From positions 1 to 62,741 of the forward strand of contig CANCEQ010000001.1 of NCBI GenBank assembly GCA_947375085.1: a DNA stretch of 62,741 bases. Reading direction: 5' to 3'. Of the stretch, positions 43,591 through 52,809 are shown piece by piece (position 1 is the stretch's first letter; the number at the start of each line of letters is the position of its first letter). The notes below the pieces were generated by a model. That model had not been told where the DNA came from. It ran no database searches and worked only from the letters and a program-made list of their open reading frames with translations. The stretch comes from Flavobacteriales bacterium. Its GTDB lineage: Bacteria; Bacteroidota; Bacteroidia; Flavobacteriales; Crocinitomicaceae. The translations under genes were made by a program, and so were the position numbers.

Positions 43591-46218
43591 ATGAAAAATA
43601 TATTTTCTATAATTTCACTTTTACTTTTGTTTATTTCTTGTAACAAACAAGATTTAGCAACAGTAAAAACAACAATAGATGGAACAAGTACCTTAAATAG
43701 TATTGGGGTCAAAGGTAAAATTATTAATGATGGAGGATGTGCTATCCAATCCAAAGGGATTTGTATCAGTAGTAAGGATATACCAACTATTTCAGATACT
43801 GTATATAGAGATGCTTCTTTGAAATTAGAATTTAAAAATGAGTTTAAAGATTTAGCGCCTGGCAAGATTTATTATGCGCGGGCTTTTGTTGTAAACAAAG
43901 TGGGTACAGCATATGGAGAGGTGATGAAAGTGGCTACTTTAAACGAAATTACTACAAATACAGTTTCAGGAATATCTTCAACTTTTGCTTTTTCTGGAGG
44001 TTCTATTAAAGGAGATTTGAATTCAATAATAATTTCAAAAGGTATTTGTTGGGCGCTAAAATCAAATCCAACTTTGGCAGATTTCAAATCATTAGATATT
44101 ACAAATTCAAAAACATTTTCATCTAAAATGATTGATTTATTGCCTAATTCGACTTATTATGTTAGAGCTTTTGTAGAGAATGAAGGAGGGGTTTCATATG
44201 GGAATGAGGTTTCGTTTACTACTAAATTGACAAGTTTACCAAATGTTGTAACCAATTCTGTTACTAGTATTACGACTTCATCTGCAATTTGTAGTGGTCA
44301 AGTTCTTGATGATGGTGGATATACTATTTTTGAAAATGGAATTTGTTGGGCAACATCTATAAATCCAACTTATAATTATTCTAGTCATTCTTTCTACTCA
44401 ACTCCGGGGATAGGATCATTTGATATCAATGTTTCAAATTTACAACCAAATACAACTTATTTTTACAGGGCTTATGCTATAAATTCAAAAGGATTTTCTT
44501 ATGGTGAAAATAAAACTTTTACAACGAGTCCTATTTTATATCCTCCAGTTGTTACCACATATTATAATGGTTATCCTTATTATTCTATTGGTTTAACAAC
44601 AGCAAAATGTGGAGGAGAAATAACTTCAATTGGTAGTTCTCCAATTATAGAAAAAGGAATTTGTTATGGTTCAACTTTTAATCCAACTAAAACAAATGGA
44701 TTTATATCAAGTGGAGCAGGAGGTTTAGGTACTTTTCAGGCTGATTTAATTAATTTAACGCCCAACACTTTGTATTATGTTAGAGCATATGCAATTAATT
44801 CTCAAGGCATATCATATGGTACTTGTTATACATTTTTAACAACTAATTATTCTCTTCCTGTAGTTTCAACATCTGTAGCATCCTCAACTACAGGTAATTC
44901 TTCAGTTGCAGGTGGAAATATTACTTCCGATGGAGGTTCAGTTGTGACAGCAAGAGGAGTTTGTTGGAGCACAACTTCAAATCCTAATTTAGCTAGTAAT
45001 ACAACTACAAATGGATTAGGAATGGGTGTTTTTACAAGTTCTATAAGTGGTTTAACACCTGGTACAACTTATTATTACCGTGCATATGCAACAAATTCTA
45101 TAGGTACTTCATACGGTTCTATTTTGACATTCACAACTTCATCTAAACCAATTTTAACTACAAATTCTGCAACTTCAATTACTTTAAACGGTGCTATTAC
45201 CGGGGGGAATATAACCTCAGATGGTGGTGATGCTGTAACCACAAGAGGTGTTTGTTGGAGTACAACATCAAATCCTACCTTAGCTAGTAATACAACAAAT
45301 AATGGGCTTGGGATTGGTTCATTTACAACTACTTTGTCTAGCTTATCTCCAAATACAACCTATTATGTACGAGCATACGCTACTAATGGTGTTGGTACAA
45401 GTTATGGATCCGAAATATCATTTACAACATTAAGTTTAAGTTTACCAACTGTAACAACAAATTCTGTTTATGGAATCACAAATAGTTCAGGTACTTCAGG
45501 AGGAAATATTACTTCAGATGGAGGAGCAACAGTTACAGCTAGAGGAGTATGTTGGAGTACAACTTTAAATCCAACCTTAGCAAGTAATAAAACAAATAAT
45601 GGTTTAGGTCTAGGGTCATTTACATCTTCTATAACTGGATTGACTTTAAATACAACTTATTATGTGCGAGCATATGCTACCAATTCAGTAGGTACAGCTT
45701 ATGGAGCAACTGTTACTTTTAAAACATCAATAAATATTGGAGATAGTTATGGAGGTGGTATAGTTGCTTATATCTTACAATCTGGAGATCCAGGATTTGT
45801 AGTTGGTCAAAATCATGGAATTATTGCAGCTACTTCAGATCAAAGTTCTGGTATTCGATGGTTTAATGGGACATATACAACTACAAATGCTACTGGAACA
45901 GCAATTGGTACAGGGAACTCAAATACTAATACAATAGTTTCTGCTCAAGGTTTAGGTAGTTATGCTGCTAAACTTTGTTCAGATTTGGTTTTAGGAGGCT
46001 ACAGTGATTGGTATCTTCCAAGCAAAGATGAATTGAATAAGTTATTTTTGAGTAGATCGATTATTGGAGGTTTCAACTCAACATCTTTGAGTTATTATTG
46101 GACATCTAGTGAATATAGTAATGTATATTCACATGTTTTACAATTTAGTACCGGAAGTTTTAATACTGGCGCAAAAGGAGCAACGAGTATGCTTGTTCGA
46201 GCAATTAGATCCTTTTAA
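43591..46218 (+). CDS. Larger FN3-like repeat lipoprotein with DUF1566 domain
   Basis: 875 residues, paralog of the preceding gene. The lipobox is FISC (Cys about 17). Seven FN3-like repeats follow; the last three are almost identical to one another (NITSDGG…TARGVCWSTT… LTPGTTYYYRAYATNSIG), which indicates recent duplication. The C-terminal DUF1566 domain has GGGIVAYILQSGDPGFVVGQ, LVLGGYSDWYLPSKDELNKL and LVRAIRSF. Predicted surface lipoprotein. The near-identical repeats are expected to change number by recombination. Confidence 0.82.
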   Translation: MKNIFSIISLLLLFISCNKQDLATVKTTIDGTSTLNSIGVKGKIINDGGCAIQSKGICISSKDIPTISDTVYRDASLKLEFKNEFKDLAPGKIYYARAFVVNKVGTAYGEVMKVATLNEITTNTVSGISSTFAFSGGSIKGDLNSIIISKGICWALKSNPTLADFKSLDITNSKTFSSKMIDLLPNSTYYVRAFVENEGGVSYGNEVSFTTKLTSLPNVVTNSVTSITTSSAICSGQVLDDGGYTIFENGICWATSINPTYNYSSHSFYSTPGIGSFDINVSNLQPNTTYFYRAYAINSKGFSYGENKTFTTSPILYPPVVTTYYNGYPYYSIGLTTAKCGGEITSIGSSPIIEKGICYGSTFNPTKTNGFISSGAGGLGTFQADLINLTPNTLYYVRAYAINSQGISYGTCYTFLTTNYSLPVVSTSVASSTTGNSSVAGGNITSDGGSVVTARGVCWSTTSNPNLASNTTTNGLGMGVFTSSISGLTPGTTYYYRAYATNSIGTSYGSILTFTTSSKPILTTNSATSITLNGAITGGNITSDGGDAVTTRGVCWSTTSNPTLASNTTNNGLGIGSFTTTLSSLSPNTTYYVRAYATNGVGTSYGSEISFTTLSLSLPTVTTNSVYGITNSSGTSGGNITSDGGATVTARGVCWSTTLNPTLASNKTNNGLGLGSFTSSITGLTLNTTYYVRAYATNSVGTAYGATVTFKTSINIGDSYGGGIVAYILQSGDPGFVVGQNHGIIAATSDQSSGIRWFNGTYTTTNATGTAIGTGNSNTNTIVSAQGLGSYAAKLCSDLVLGGYSDWYLPSKDELNKLFLSRSIIGGFNSTSLSYYWTSSEYSNVYSHVLQFSTGSFNTGAKGATSMLVRAIRSF

Positions 46219-46257
46219 TTAAAAATTTTATTATTTTTTTATCGAGCTTTATTTTTT

Positions 46258-46265
46258 TATATTTG
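46258..46265 (+). promoter_or_regulatory. Candidate promoter element of the second transcription unit
   Basis: TATATTTG matches TAnnTTTG and lies about 85 bases ahead of the next gene, in the largest gap (131 bases, 46219-46349) within the signalling island. The upstream box is only a T-run. Confidence 0.4.
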
Positions 46266-46349
46266 TCTAGATTGATAAAAGGGATAAATTTCAAGATAAA
46301 TCTCTTCAAAATAAACGACTAACTAACTATTTAAGTTAAATCTATTTTT

Positions 46350-47171
46350 ATGCGAAATATTATTTTATTTGTTTTCTTTTTTTCTAGTTCATTTGTTTAT
46401 AGTCAAAAAACGAATGGTTCTTTTTTTTATGGGAAAAAGAAAATAATACAATCATTAGAGACGAATAACAAAAAATTGGATTCGTTAAACACTCTTTCAA
46501 CTGATACTATTAAAAAGTTAAAAAACGAAATAACATTTCTTAGTCAAAAAGTAGAAAAAGCAAATGCAGTTATTACTAAAAATTCAGAAATTTTAAAGTG
46601 TGAGCAAATTGGAGATCAGTTTTGGATGAAAAAAAACTTAGCTGTTTTAACATTAAATAATGGTGTGAAAATAAAAGAGGCTAAAACAACCCAAGAATGG
46701 GATGAATGTTTTAAAAAAGGAACTCCAGCCTACTGTTACCATCAAAACGATTCGCTAAAACAAAATGGAGTAATTTACAATATTCACGCTCTAAATTCAG
46801 GTTTATTAGCTCCAAAAGGATATAAGATTCCATCAAAAAAGGATGTAGAAGAGTTGATATTATCATTTCATTCATTGAAAGATTCAGCATCATTTTTCTT
46901 AAAAAGTGATGATCAAAAGACTTGGAATAAAAAAGGGCTTGATTTATTTGATATGAATATTAAACCCTATGGTTTTAGATTATCAGATGGTGTCGATTGG
47001 TATTTTGGGGATAAGGTATATTATTTCTGTAAATCTGAAATGAATGAGATTCAATCTTTAGATTTATATGTTTTTAGTGAATTCTCTAATAAAATATATT
47101 TTTTAAATAGAAATAAAGAGACAGATAACGTAAATTACGGATTGTATGTACGTTGTATTATAGATAAATAA
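46350..47171 (+). CDS. Secreted FISUMP-domain protein
   Basis: 273 residues: signal peptide (MRNIILFVFFFSSSFVYSQ), a coiled-coil stretch (about 30-85: LETNNKKLDSLNTLSTDTI; LKNEITFLSQKVEKANAV), then one FISUMP domain (about 88-273: CEQIGDQFWMKKNLAVLTLN; ECFKKGTPAYCY; GVIYNIHALNSGLLAPKGY; LYVRCI). Compared with usual FISUMP proteins the motif order is intact. It may be the soluble counterpart of the FISUMP domains of the barrel protein at 38859. It opens the second unit of the island. Confidence 0.75.
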   Translation: MRNIILFVFFFSSSFVYSQKTNGSFFYGKKKIIQSLETNNKKLDSLNTLSTDTIKKLKNEITFLSQKVEKANAVITKNSEILKCEQIGDQFWMKKNLAVLTLNNGVKIKEAKTTQEWDECFKKGTPAYCYHQNDSLKQNGVIYNIHALNSGLLAPKGYKIPSKKDVEELILSFHSLKDSASFFLKSDDQKTWNKKGLDLFDMNIKPYGFRLSDGVDWYFGDKVYYFCKSEMNEIQSLDLYVFSEFSNKIYFLNRNKETDNVNYGLYVRCIIDK

Positions 47172-47198
47172 TTTAATAAAAATTAAAATTAAGAGTGT

Positions 47199-47849
47199 AT
47201 GAACGGTTTTAGAAAATGCAATAATGGACATTTTTACAAAGAAGATTTAAACGCATGTCCTTACTGTCCATCTGGACAAACTTCAACTAATGCAAATAGT
47301 GGTGGTAATGATTTTGATAAAACAATGATTCCAGGTGCTGGTAATTCTTCAGATACTTCAAAAACTGAAGTGTTTGGAAATAATGCAGCAGGAGGAGAGC
47401 AAACAAAAGTTTTTGGTTCAGCAAATTCATCTTCAGCAGCACCAAGAGATTTAGGAAGAACTTTTATTGGAGGAATTTCAGATGCTACTGAAAATGACTC
47501 TACAGGTTCGTCTATAGAGGCCGCACCAAGATCTACAAGAAGAATTGTTGGATGGATTATTTCTTACACCCTTGATCCAATGGGTGTTGATTATAGAATT
47601 TACGAAGGAAGTAATACGATTGGTAAAAATCCAGGAAATACAATTTCTATTAACAAGGATGTTACTATTTCAGGAGAACACGTGAACATACTTTACAAAA
47701 AAGGAAAATTTCACATCAAAGATAAAATGACTACCAATGGAACGTTTATTAATGGTGAAGAATTAGAAGTTGAACAAGCATATGAAATTTCAGATGGTGA
47801 TGAAATTAAAATGGGTAACACTGTTTTTAAATTTAAATCTTGCGAATAG
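47199..47849 (+). CDS. Cytoplasmic FHA-domain protein with N-terminal Zn-ribbon-like motif
   Basis: 216 residues with no signal peptide. The N-terminus has a probable zinc-binding motif CNNGHFYKEDLNACPYC (Cys7, His11, Cys20, Cys23). A flexible Ser/Gly/Asn linker (24-112) carries four Thr-containing short motifs (DKTMIPG, KTEVFG, QTKVFG, RTFIGG). The C-terminal FHA domain (about 125-213) has TIGKNPGNTI, ISGEHVNIL and TTNGTFINGEEL, which is the phospho-Thr-binding signature (G-K…S-x-x-H…T-N-G). This layout is typical of kinase substrates whose phosphorylated linker is read by FHA domains. A likely direct target of the kinases of the island. Confidence 0.82.
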   Translation: MNGFRKCNNGHFYKEDLNACPYCPSGQTSTNANSGGNDFDKTMIPGAGNSSDTSKTEVFGNNAAGGEQTKVFGSANSSSAAPRDLGRTFIGGISDATENDSTGSSIEAAPRSTRRIVGWIISYTLDPMGVDYRIYEGSNTIGKNPGNTISINKDVTISGEHVNILYKKGKFHIKDKMTTNGTFINGEELEVEQAYEISDGDEIKMGNTVFKFKSCE

Positions 47850-47878
47850 AATAAAACAATCAATTTTATACAATTAGA

Positions 47879-49417
47879 ATGAAAAAAATAGTATTGATTC
47901 ATGCATTTTTAATATGTATTCAATTTCTTTTTTATGCTCAAAAAAATGAATTTGAGGTTCGTAATCAAGATGTCATAGAATTTCCAATCGTCAAAGGGAA
48001 TTTATGGGTGCGAAATCCAGATGGAATAGGCTCTCAATCACTTCAATTTTTTGAAAATGAAACACCTGTAAATGTTAATTTTCAAAATTATAAACCAGTT
48101 GATTCGATTGCAAAAAACAAAAGTGTCGTTTTTTTAATTTTGAATACACCTGATCAATCAGAATTTGATTGGTATAAGAAAGTTATCAAAGATGCTATTC
48201 GAAAAGGAGCAATATTGAAGGGAGATAAAATTGAGATTCTATCATTTTCTTGTAAAAAAGGAGATCAACTATTATTTCCAAATAAAATTGAATTTACAGA
48301 TAATGCAGATAAATTATTTGAAGAAATTGATGCTATTAAAATTAATAAAAGGTCCTCAAGTTGTTCAGAAAGATCACATATCTATTTATCAATTCATGAA
48401 GCATTAGAGCTTTACGAAAAACAAAACATAGATCTTCCATCTTCAATTTTTGTTTTAGCGGATGATTGTGCGCTAGAACCCATTTTTCAAGTTGAACTTC
48501 CTGGAGCTAGATCAAGAAGATTGAACATTCCTGTTTATGGTATATCTTACTATAAATCAAAAATTTTTTTTGATATAGAGGATTTGTGTAAACAAACTTA
48601 TGGGTTGTATTATTCAAACAAAAATAACGATGTAAATCAAGCATCTGATACTTTACTAGGTTATCTTTCAAATCTAAATCAAAGAAGTGCTGGTTTACTT
48701 TATCCGTTTTCATATACTTCCACTTTTGAAAAGGATGGAGAAGTACATCCAGTGAAAATTCAAACAAATGAAGGTCAAACAGGTTTTCCATTATTAACTC
48801 CTTCTAAAAATATAATTGAATGGATAGAAGCAAATATGATTTTATCTATTATTCTATTTATTGTTTTAATCGGAATCATTATTCTTCTTTATCAAATGAT
48901 TAAGAGAAATAAGTTGAAAAAAATTGAATTAGAGAATCAACAAAAAATGCAGCTTTCTGAAATGGAAAGACAGCAATTAGAAGCTGATTTGAAATTGAAT
49001 CAACAAGAATCTGAATTATCTCGAATTCGTGAAGAAGAAAAAATAAAACAAGAAAACGAATTACGATTAGAACAAGAACGTATTCAAAAATTAATTGATG
49101 AAGAGCAATTAAGAAAAATGCTAGAGAGAGGAAATTTACCTTGGTTTGAGTATCGTTTAGGAGATGAAACAGGACAATATCAGATTAGTTCTCCACGATT
49201 TAAAGTAGGTAGAGATACTTCTAATACCTGGGTTATAAATCACCCAACTGTTTCTAGAAATCATTTTGAATTAACATTTGTAGACTATGTTTATACTTTG
49301 AAAGATTTAGGTAGTTCGAATGGTGTAGAAGTAAATGGTTCAAAAACTAAGGAAATTCAACTAACACATGGAGATCATGTTCAAGTCGGTGACATTTCAC
49401 TAACTTTTCATATTTAA
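47879..49417 (+). CDS. vWA-like, single-span membrane protein with C-terminal FHA domain
   Basis: 512 residues. A signal peptide is followed by an extracytoplasmic domain (about 20-310) that resembles a von Willebrand A fold (SVVFLILNTPDQSEFDWYKK; SHIYLSIHEALELYEKQN; SSIFVLADDC; RLNIPVYGISYYKSK). The MIDAS metal motif DxSxS is not conserved, so this is a tentative match. One span (about 319-341) follows, then a cytoplasmic Gln/Glu-rich coiled coil (about 345-425) and an FHA domain (about 430-512: FKVGRDTSNTWVINHPTVSRNHFEL; LGSSNGVEVNG). It can couple an external signal to phospho-Thr recognition inside. Confidence 0.78.
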   Translation: MKKIVLIHAFLICIQFLFYAQKNEFEVRNQDVIEFPIVKGNLWVRNPDGIGSQSLQFFENETPVNVNFQNYKPVDSIAKNKSVVFLILNTPDQSEFDWYKKVIKDAIRKGAILKGDKIEILSFSCKKGDQLLFPNKIEFTDNADKLFEEIDAIKINKRSSSCSERSHIYLSIHEALELYEKQNIDLPSSIFVLADDCALEPIFQVELPGARSRRLNIPVYGISYYKSKIFFDIEDLCKQTYGLYYSNKNNDVNQASDTLLGYLSNLNQRSAGLLYPFSYTSTFEKDGEVHPVKIQTNEGQTGFPLLTPSKNIIEWIEANMILSIILFIVLIGIIILLYQMIKRNKLKKIELENQQKMQLSEMERQQLEADLKLNQQESELSRIREEEKIKQENELRLEQERIQKLIDEEQLRKMLERGNLPWFEYRLGDETGQYQISSPRFKVGRDTSNTWVINHPTVSRNHFELTFVDYVYTLKDLGSSNGVEVNGSKTKEIQLTHGDHVQVGDISLTFHI

Positions 49418-49429
49418 TAAAAAAATCAG

Positions 49430-50752
49430 ATGAGATATAGAAATTATTCAATTACAAACGTTGGGAAAGTTAGAAGTGCTAACGAAGATAATTACGGCGA
49501 TGCATTAACTCCAAACGGACATATATTTGTTGTTTGTGATGGTATGGGTGGACATGTTGGTGGTGCGAAAGCTTCGTCAATTGCAGTATCGAGTATCATC
49601 GAATACTTTCAACGTGAAAAGCATTCAAATATAATTCAAGCTATTGACCGTGCTTTTTCATTTGCTAATGAACAAATTTTTGCAAATGCATTAAGTTCTC
49701 CTGAGTTAAAAGGAATGGGTACTACAGCTGTCGTATTAATTATTTCTGGTGAAGAAAGTTTTATTGGACATGTTGGTGATAGTAGAATCTACTTAAAATC
49801 AAATAATAGATTGCATAGAATTACAAAAGACCATTCTTTTGTTCAAACTCTTGTAGATTCGGGTGTTATTTCTGATGAGGAGGCTGAGAGCCACCCAAAT
49901 AAAAATCAAATTTTAAAAGCCTTAGGTACTTCATCTGTAGTGGAAGGTACTATTTGTCAAGTTCCACTTCAAGTTAAATCTGGTGATGTATTTTTACTTT
50001 GTTCTGATGGTTTAAATGGAATGGTAAACGATCGAGGCCTAGAAATGATGTTACAAGGTCAAAATCTAACTCAATCTGGCGAAGATTTAATTCGTGCTGC
50101 ATTAGATGCTGGAGGATTAGACAATGTAACAGCAACAATGGTTGCAATTGTAGAAAGTGCTCATTCAATTTCAAAATTTGTTGATTATAATCCAGTTAAA
50201 AAGTTTGATGGTTCAAGTACTCAAGCTTTTGTGACGTCTCCAACGACTTCTTCAAAATCAAAAATAGTTTCAACAAAAAGTATTTTTTTATTGAGTGTTT
50301 TTGTGGTTTTCTTAGGAATTATCGGTTATATTCTATTGGCTGATGATTCAATTGAAAATAATGTTAATAATTCTTCGAATGCTGAATTAGATTCTAATTT
50401 AATTTCAACGCCAACAGACACTAATGAAGTTGCATCAGAAAATAGTAAAACTATAAACTCTAAAAAGGTTAAAGCAGAAAATAAAACAGAGCATAAAGAG
50501 GAAAAAGAAACTTCAAAAAAAGATTCTTTAAATAATAAAAGAGATGAAGTCACAATGAAATCTCATGTTGTAGGTAAAAAACAAAACTTGAAAGATATTT
50601 TTGAATTATGTAGAATTGGTTGCCCAACTCTGACAATTGAAAAATTAAAATCTGCAAATTCCCATCTGAAAGGAGATGTTAAAGCCCAGATAGAGTCTGA
50701 ATCAGAACCTATTAAAGAAAAAACAAAGTTAAATATACCTTGTACTAATTGA
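49430..50752 (+). CDS. PP2C-family Ser/Thr phosphatase with membrane anchor
   Basis: 440 residues. The PP2C domain (about 1-245) contains the metal-binding motifs NEDNYGD, VCDGMGGHVGGAKAS, GMGTTAVVLI, GHVGDSRIYL, CSDGLNGMV and GLDNVTATMV. A membrane span lies at about 281-303. The extracytoplasmic tail is Ser/Asn/Glu-rich, and its last 65 residues (MKSHVVGKKQNLKDIFELCR; LTIEKLKSANSHLKGDV) resemble a LysM domain that could bind peptidoglycan. It should dephosphorylate the kinases and FHA substrates of the island. The next kinase starts inside its stop codon (TTGA). Confidence 0.9.
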   Translation: MRYRNYSITNVGKVRSANEDNYGDALTPNGHIFVVCDGMGGHVGGAKASSIAVSSIIEYFQREKHSNIIQAIDRAFSFANEQIFANALSSPELKGMGTTAVVLIISGEESFIGHVGDSRIYLKSNNRLHRITKDHSFVQTLVDSGVISDEEAESHPNKNQILKALGTSSVVEGTICQVPLQVKSGDVFLLCSDGLNGMVNDRGLEMMLQGQNLTQSGEDLIRAALDAGGLDNVTATMVAIVESAHSISKFVDYNPVKKFDGSSTQAFVTSPTTSSKSKIVSTKSIFLLSVFVVFLGIIGYILLADDSIENNVNNSSNAELDSNLISTPTDTNEVASENSKTINSKKVKAENKTEHKEEKETSKKDSLNNKRDEVTMKSHVVGKKQNLKDIFELCRIGCPTLTIEKLKSANSHLKGDVKAQIESESEPIKEKTKLNIPCTN

Positions 50753-51558
50753 AAAGAATAAATAACATACAAATTATTCAACCCCTAAACTCTGGTGGTA
50801 CCGCCGAAGTATTTTTAGGGGTTGATTTAAATACAGGACTTCCTGTAGCTGTTAAAGAATTGAAATCAAGTTTCTTTAAGAGTGAATTTGTACGTCAAAA
50901 ATTTATTGAGGAAGCAAATCAATATCTTTATTTAGATCATCCTAATATTGTAAAATTAAAAGATTTTATAAAAAATGATGATACACATTATCTTGTAATG
51001 GAATATGTGGAGGGTAAAAATTTAAGTGATCATATTTCAAAAGTTACAGGACCAATACCTATTCAGAATATTGCTTTGTTTTTAAATGAGGTATTGAGTG
51101 CAATTGCTTATGTTCATAAACGTGGACTTATTCATTTAGATATAAAGCCTGCGAATATCATGTTGTCGGTTAAAAATCAAATAAAAGTGATCGATTTTGG
51201 AATATCGCATGATTCGTCTAAAACTGATTTAGAAAGTGTAATGGGAAGCCCTTCTTATATGAGTCCCGAACAAATTGAAGGGACAAATATAGATTATCGT
51301 TCAGATATTTATTCGCTTGGAATTACTTTGTATGAAATGGTAACAGGGAAATTACCTTTTTCAAATTGTGAAACAAGAGAAGATATGTTTTTGGCTATCA
51401 AACAAAATTTGGTACCTTATGTATCTGTACCTTATGAATTTGATAGAGATTTTGAAAATAAAGTCAATTTTATTATTCAAAAAGCGACAAATAAAAAACC
51501 ACATGAGCGATATGCTTCATGTGAAGAATTTCAACTTGATTTATTAGAATTTTTATGA
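50749..51558 (+). CDS. Cytoplasmic Ser/Thr kinase lacking the HRD arginine
   Basis: 269 residues, only the kinase domain, without membrane segment. The TTG start at 50749 overlaps the phosphatase stop (TTGA) and the next gene overlaps its end (4 bases), so it is translationally coupled on both sides. The nucleotide loop is LNSGGTAEVFLG (one Gly of GxGxxG replaced), the catalytic Lys is in PVAVKELK, and the catalytic loop reads LIHLDIKPANIM, with Leu in place of the HRD Arg (a non-RD kinase). DFG (VIDFGIS) and SPEQIEG are intact. Non-RD kinases are usually not controlled by activation-loop phosphorylation, so this one may act downstream of the membrane kinases. Confidence 0.85.
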   Translation: MKRINNIQIIQPLNSGGTAEVFLGVDLNTGLPVAVKELKSSFFKSEFVRQKFIEEANQYLYLDHPNIVKLKDFIKNDDTHYLVMEYVEGKNLSDHISKVTGPIPIQNIALFLNEVLSAIAYVHKRGLIHLDIKPANIMLSVKNQIKVIDFGISHDSSKTDLESVMGSPSYMSPEQIEGTNIDYRSDIYSLGITLYEMVTGKLPFSNCETREDMFLAIKQNLVPYVSVPYEFDRDFENKVNFIIQKATNKKPHERYASCEEFQLDLLEFL

Positions 51559-52796
51559 ATTTCAAAACCTTACGTGTAGGGAGAGCAAAAGATAATGACA
51601 TTGTAATTGATGAGGCTTCTGTCTCGCGGTATCATTTAGAAATTTTCTTTGATGCGGAAGGAAATGTTTTTTTAACCGATTTAAATTCGGTAAACGGGTC
51701 ATTTGTAAATGGTAAAAGAATTGTTGGATCAGTTCAATTAAATAGTAAAGACAATGTCAGAGCTGGTGTTAGTAGTACTTTAAATTGGCAAAATTATAAG
51801 CCTTCAATCTCTATAAAAGAAGATTTAAAAAGTACAAATGATTTTAGAGGAATTGGTTTTTCTTCAAATGATAAGGTTACTAAACAACGGAAAGTTCTTA
51901 AAACTGTCGGGATTACTCTTTCAATTTTGTTAGGTATTTTGATACTATTCTATTTTTTGAATGAAGTAGTACTTGTTGATTCTAAACCAAGTTCGGTAGA
52001 TCCTGAAAAACCAAATGATACAAAGTCTCAGCCTAAAAAGATAGAGGTTAAATCAAAAAAGAAAATTACATATGATTTTAGTTGTTTAGAAGATGAAGAA
52101 GATTTAGGAACAACCGAAATTATTGGTGTTTTAGAAGAGATTGATAATAATGTAACAAATACAATTGGAGGGGAAGTCTCAATTAATAAAGAAGTCGAAG
52201 TTGGAAACCAACTACTTTCTGATTGTAGAAGGGAGTATCAATTTATTGAAACAGGAAAGAAAATAAAAAATATTCGAAAAATATTGAATTTACTTACACA
52301 TCAAATTGTAGATCCAAAAGGATTTAATTATTCGATTTATTTAATAAAATCGGATGAATTAAATGCTTTTACAGCAGGTGCTAAAATTTTTATCACTACA
52401 AGAATGTATGAGTTTTGCAATTCAAATGATGAATTAGCTTGCGTGATTGGTCATGAAATCAACCACAATGAACTAGGTCATATTAAACAATATCTTCAGA
52501 AAGAAAAAATATTAACATCTTCAGGTGCAGCTTTGAGTCAAATGGTAACGATTCCTTTCGGTCAGAAAAAAGAATCGCATTGTGATTTTAAAGGGATTGA
52601 TTTGGCTATTGCTGCTGGATACAATGGATGTGTTAATATCTCTTTATGGAAAAGAATGAAAGCTGAATCAGACGAAGGTGATTACAATGCATTAGATAAT
52701 TTATTTAGATCTCATCCATATTCCGAAAAACGATCAATATGTTCTCAAAATCATATTTTGACAAATTATGGTTTTGACTGCTCATCATCAAAATAA
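51555..52796 (+). CDS. FHA - membrane span - M48 metallopeptidase fusion
   Basis: 413 residues. An N-terminal cytoplasmic FHA domain (about 1-75: LRVGRAKDNDIVIDEASVSR; YHLEIFF; LNSVNGSFVNGKRIVG) is followed by a span (about 116-137) and a zinc metallopeptidase domain of the M48 type (about 200-405) with CVIGHEINHNELGH (HExxH at about 300) and a late HCDFKGIDLAIAAGY as third metal ligand region. An FHA domain linked to an external protease by one span suggests that phosphorylation of a cytoplasmic partner controls periplasmic proteolysis. A secreted paralog follows. Confidence 0.85.
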   Translation: MNFKTLRVGRAKDNDIVIDEASVSRYHLEIFFDAEGNVFLTDLNSVNGSFVNGKRIVGSVQLNSKDNVRAGVSSTLNWQNYKPSISIKEDLKSTNDFRGIGFSSNDKVTKQRKVLKTVGITLSILLGILILFYFLNEVVLVDSKPSSVDPEKPNDTKSQPKKIEVKSKKKITYDFSCLEDEEDLGTTEIIGVLEEIDNNVTNTIGGEVSINKEVEVGNQLLSDCRREYQFIETGKKIKNIRKILNLLTHQIVDPKGFNYSIYLIKSDELNAFTAGAKIFITTRMYEFCNSNDELACVIGHEINHNELGHIKQYLQKEKILTSSGAALSQMVTIPFGQKKESHCDFKGIDLAIAAGYNGCVNISLWKRMKAESDEGDYNALDNLFRSHPYSEKRSICSQNHILTNYGFDCSSSK

Positions 52797-52809
52797 TTAT
52801 GCTAATCAA

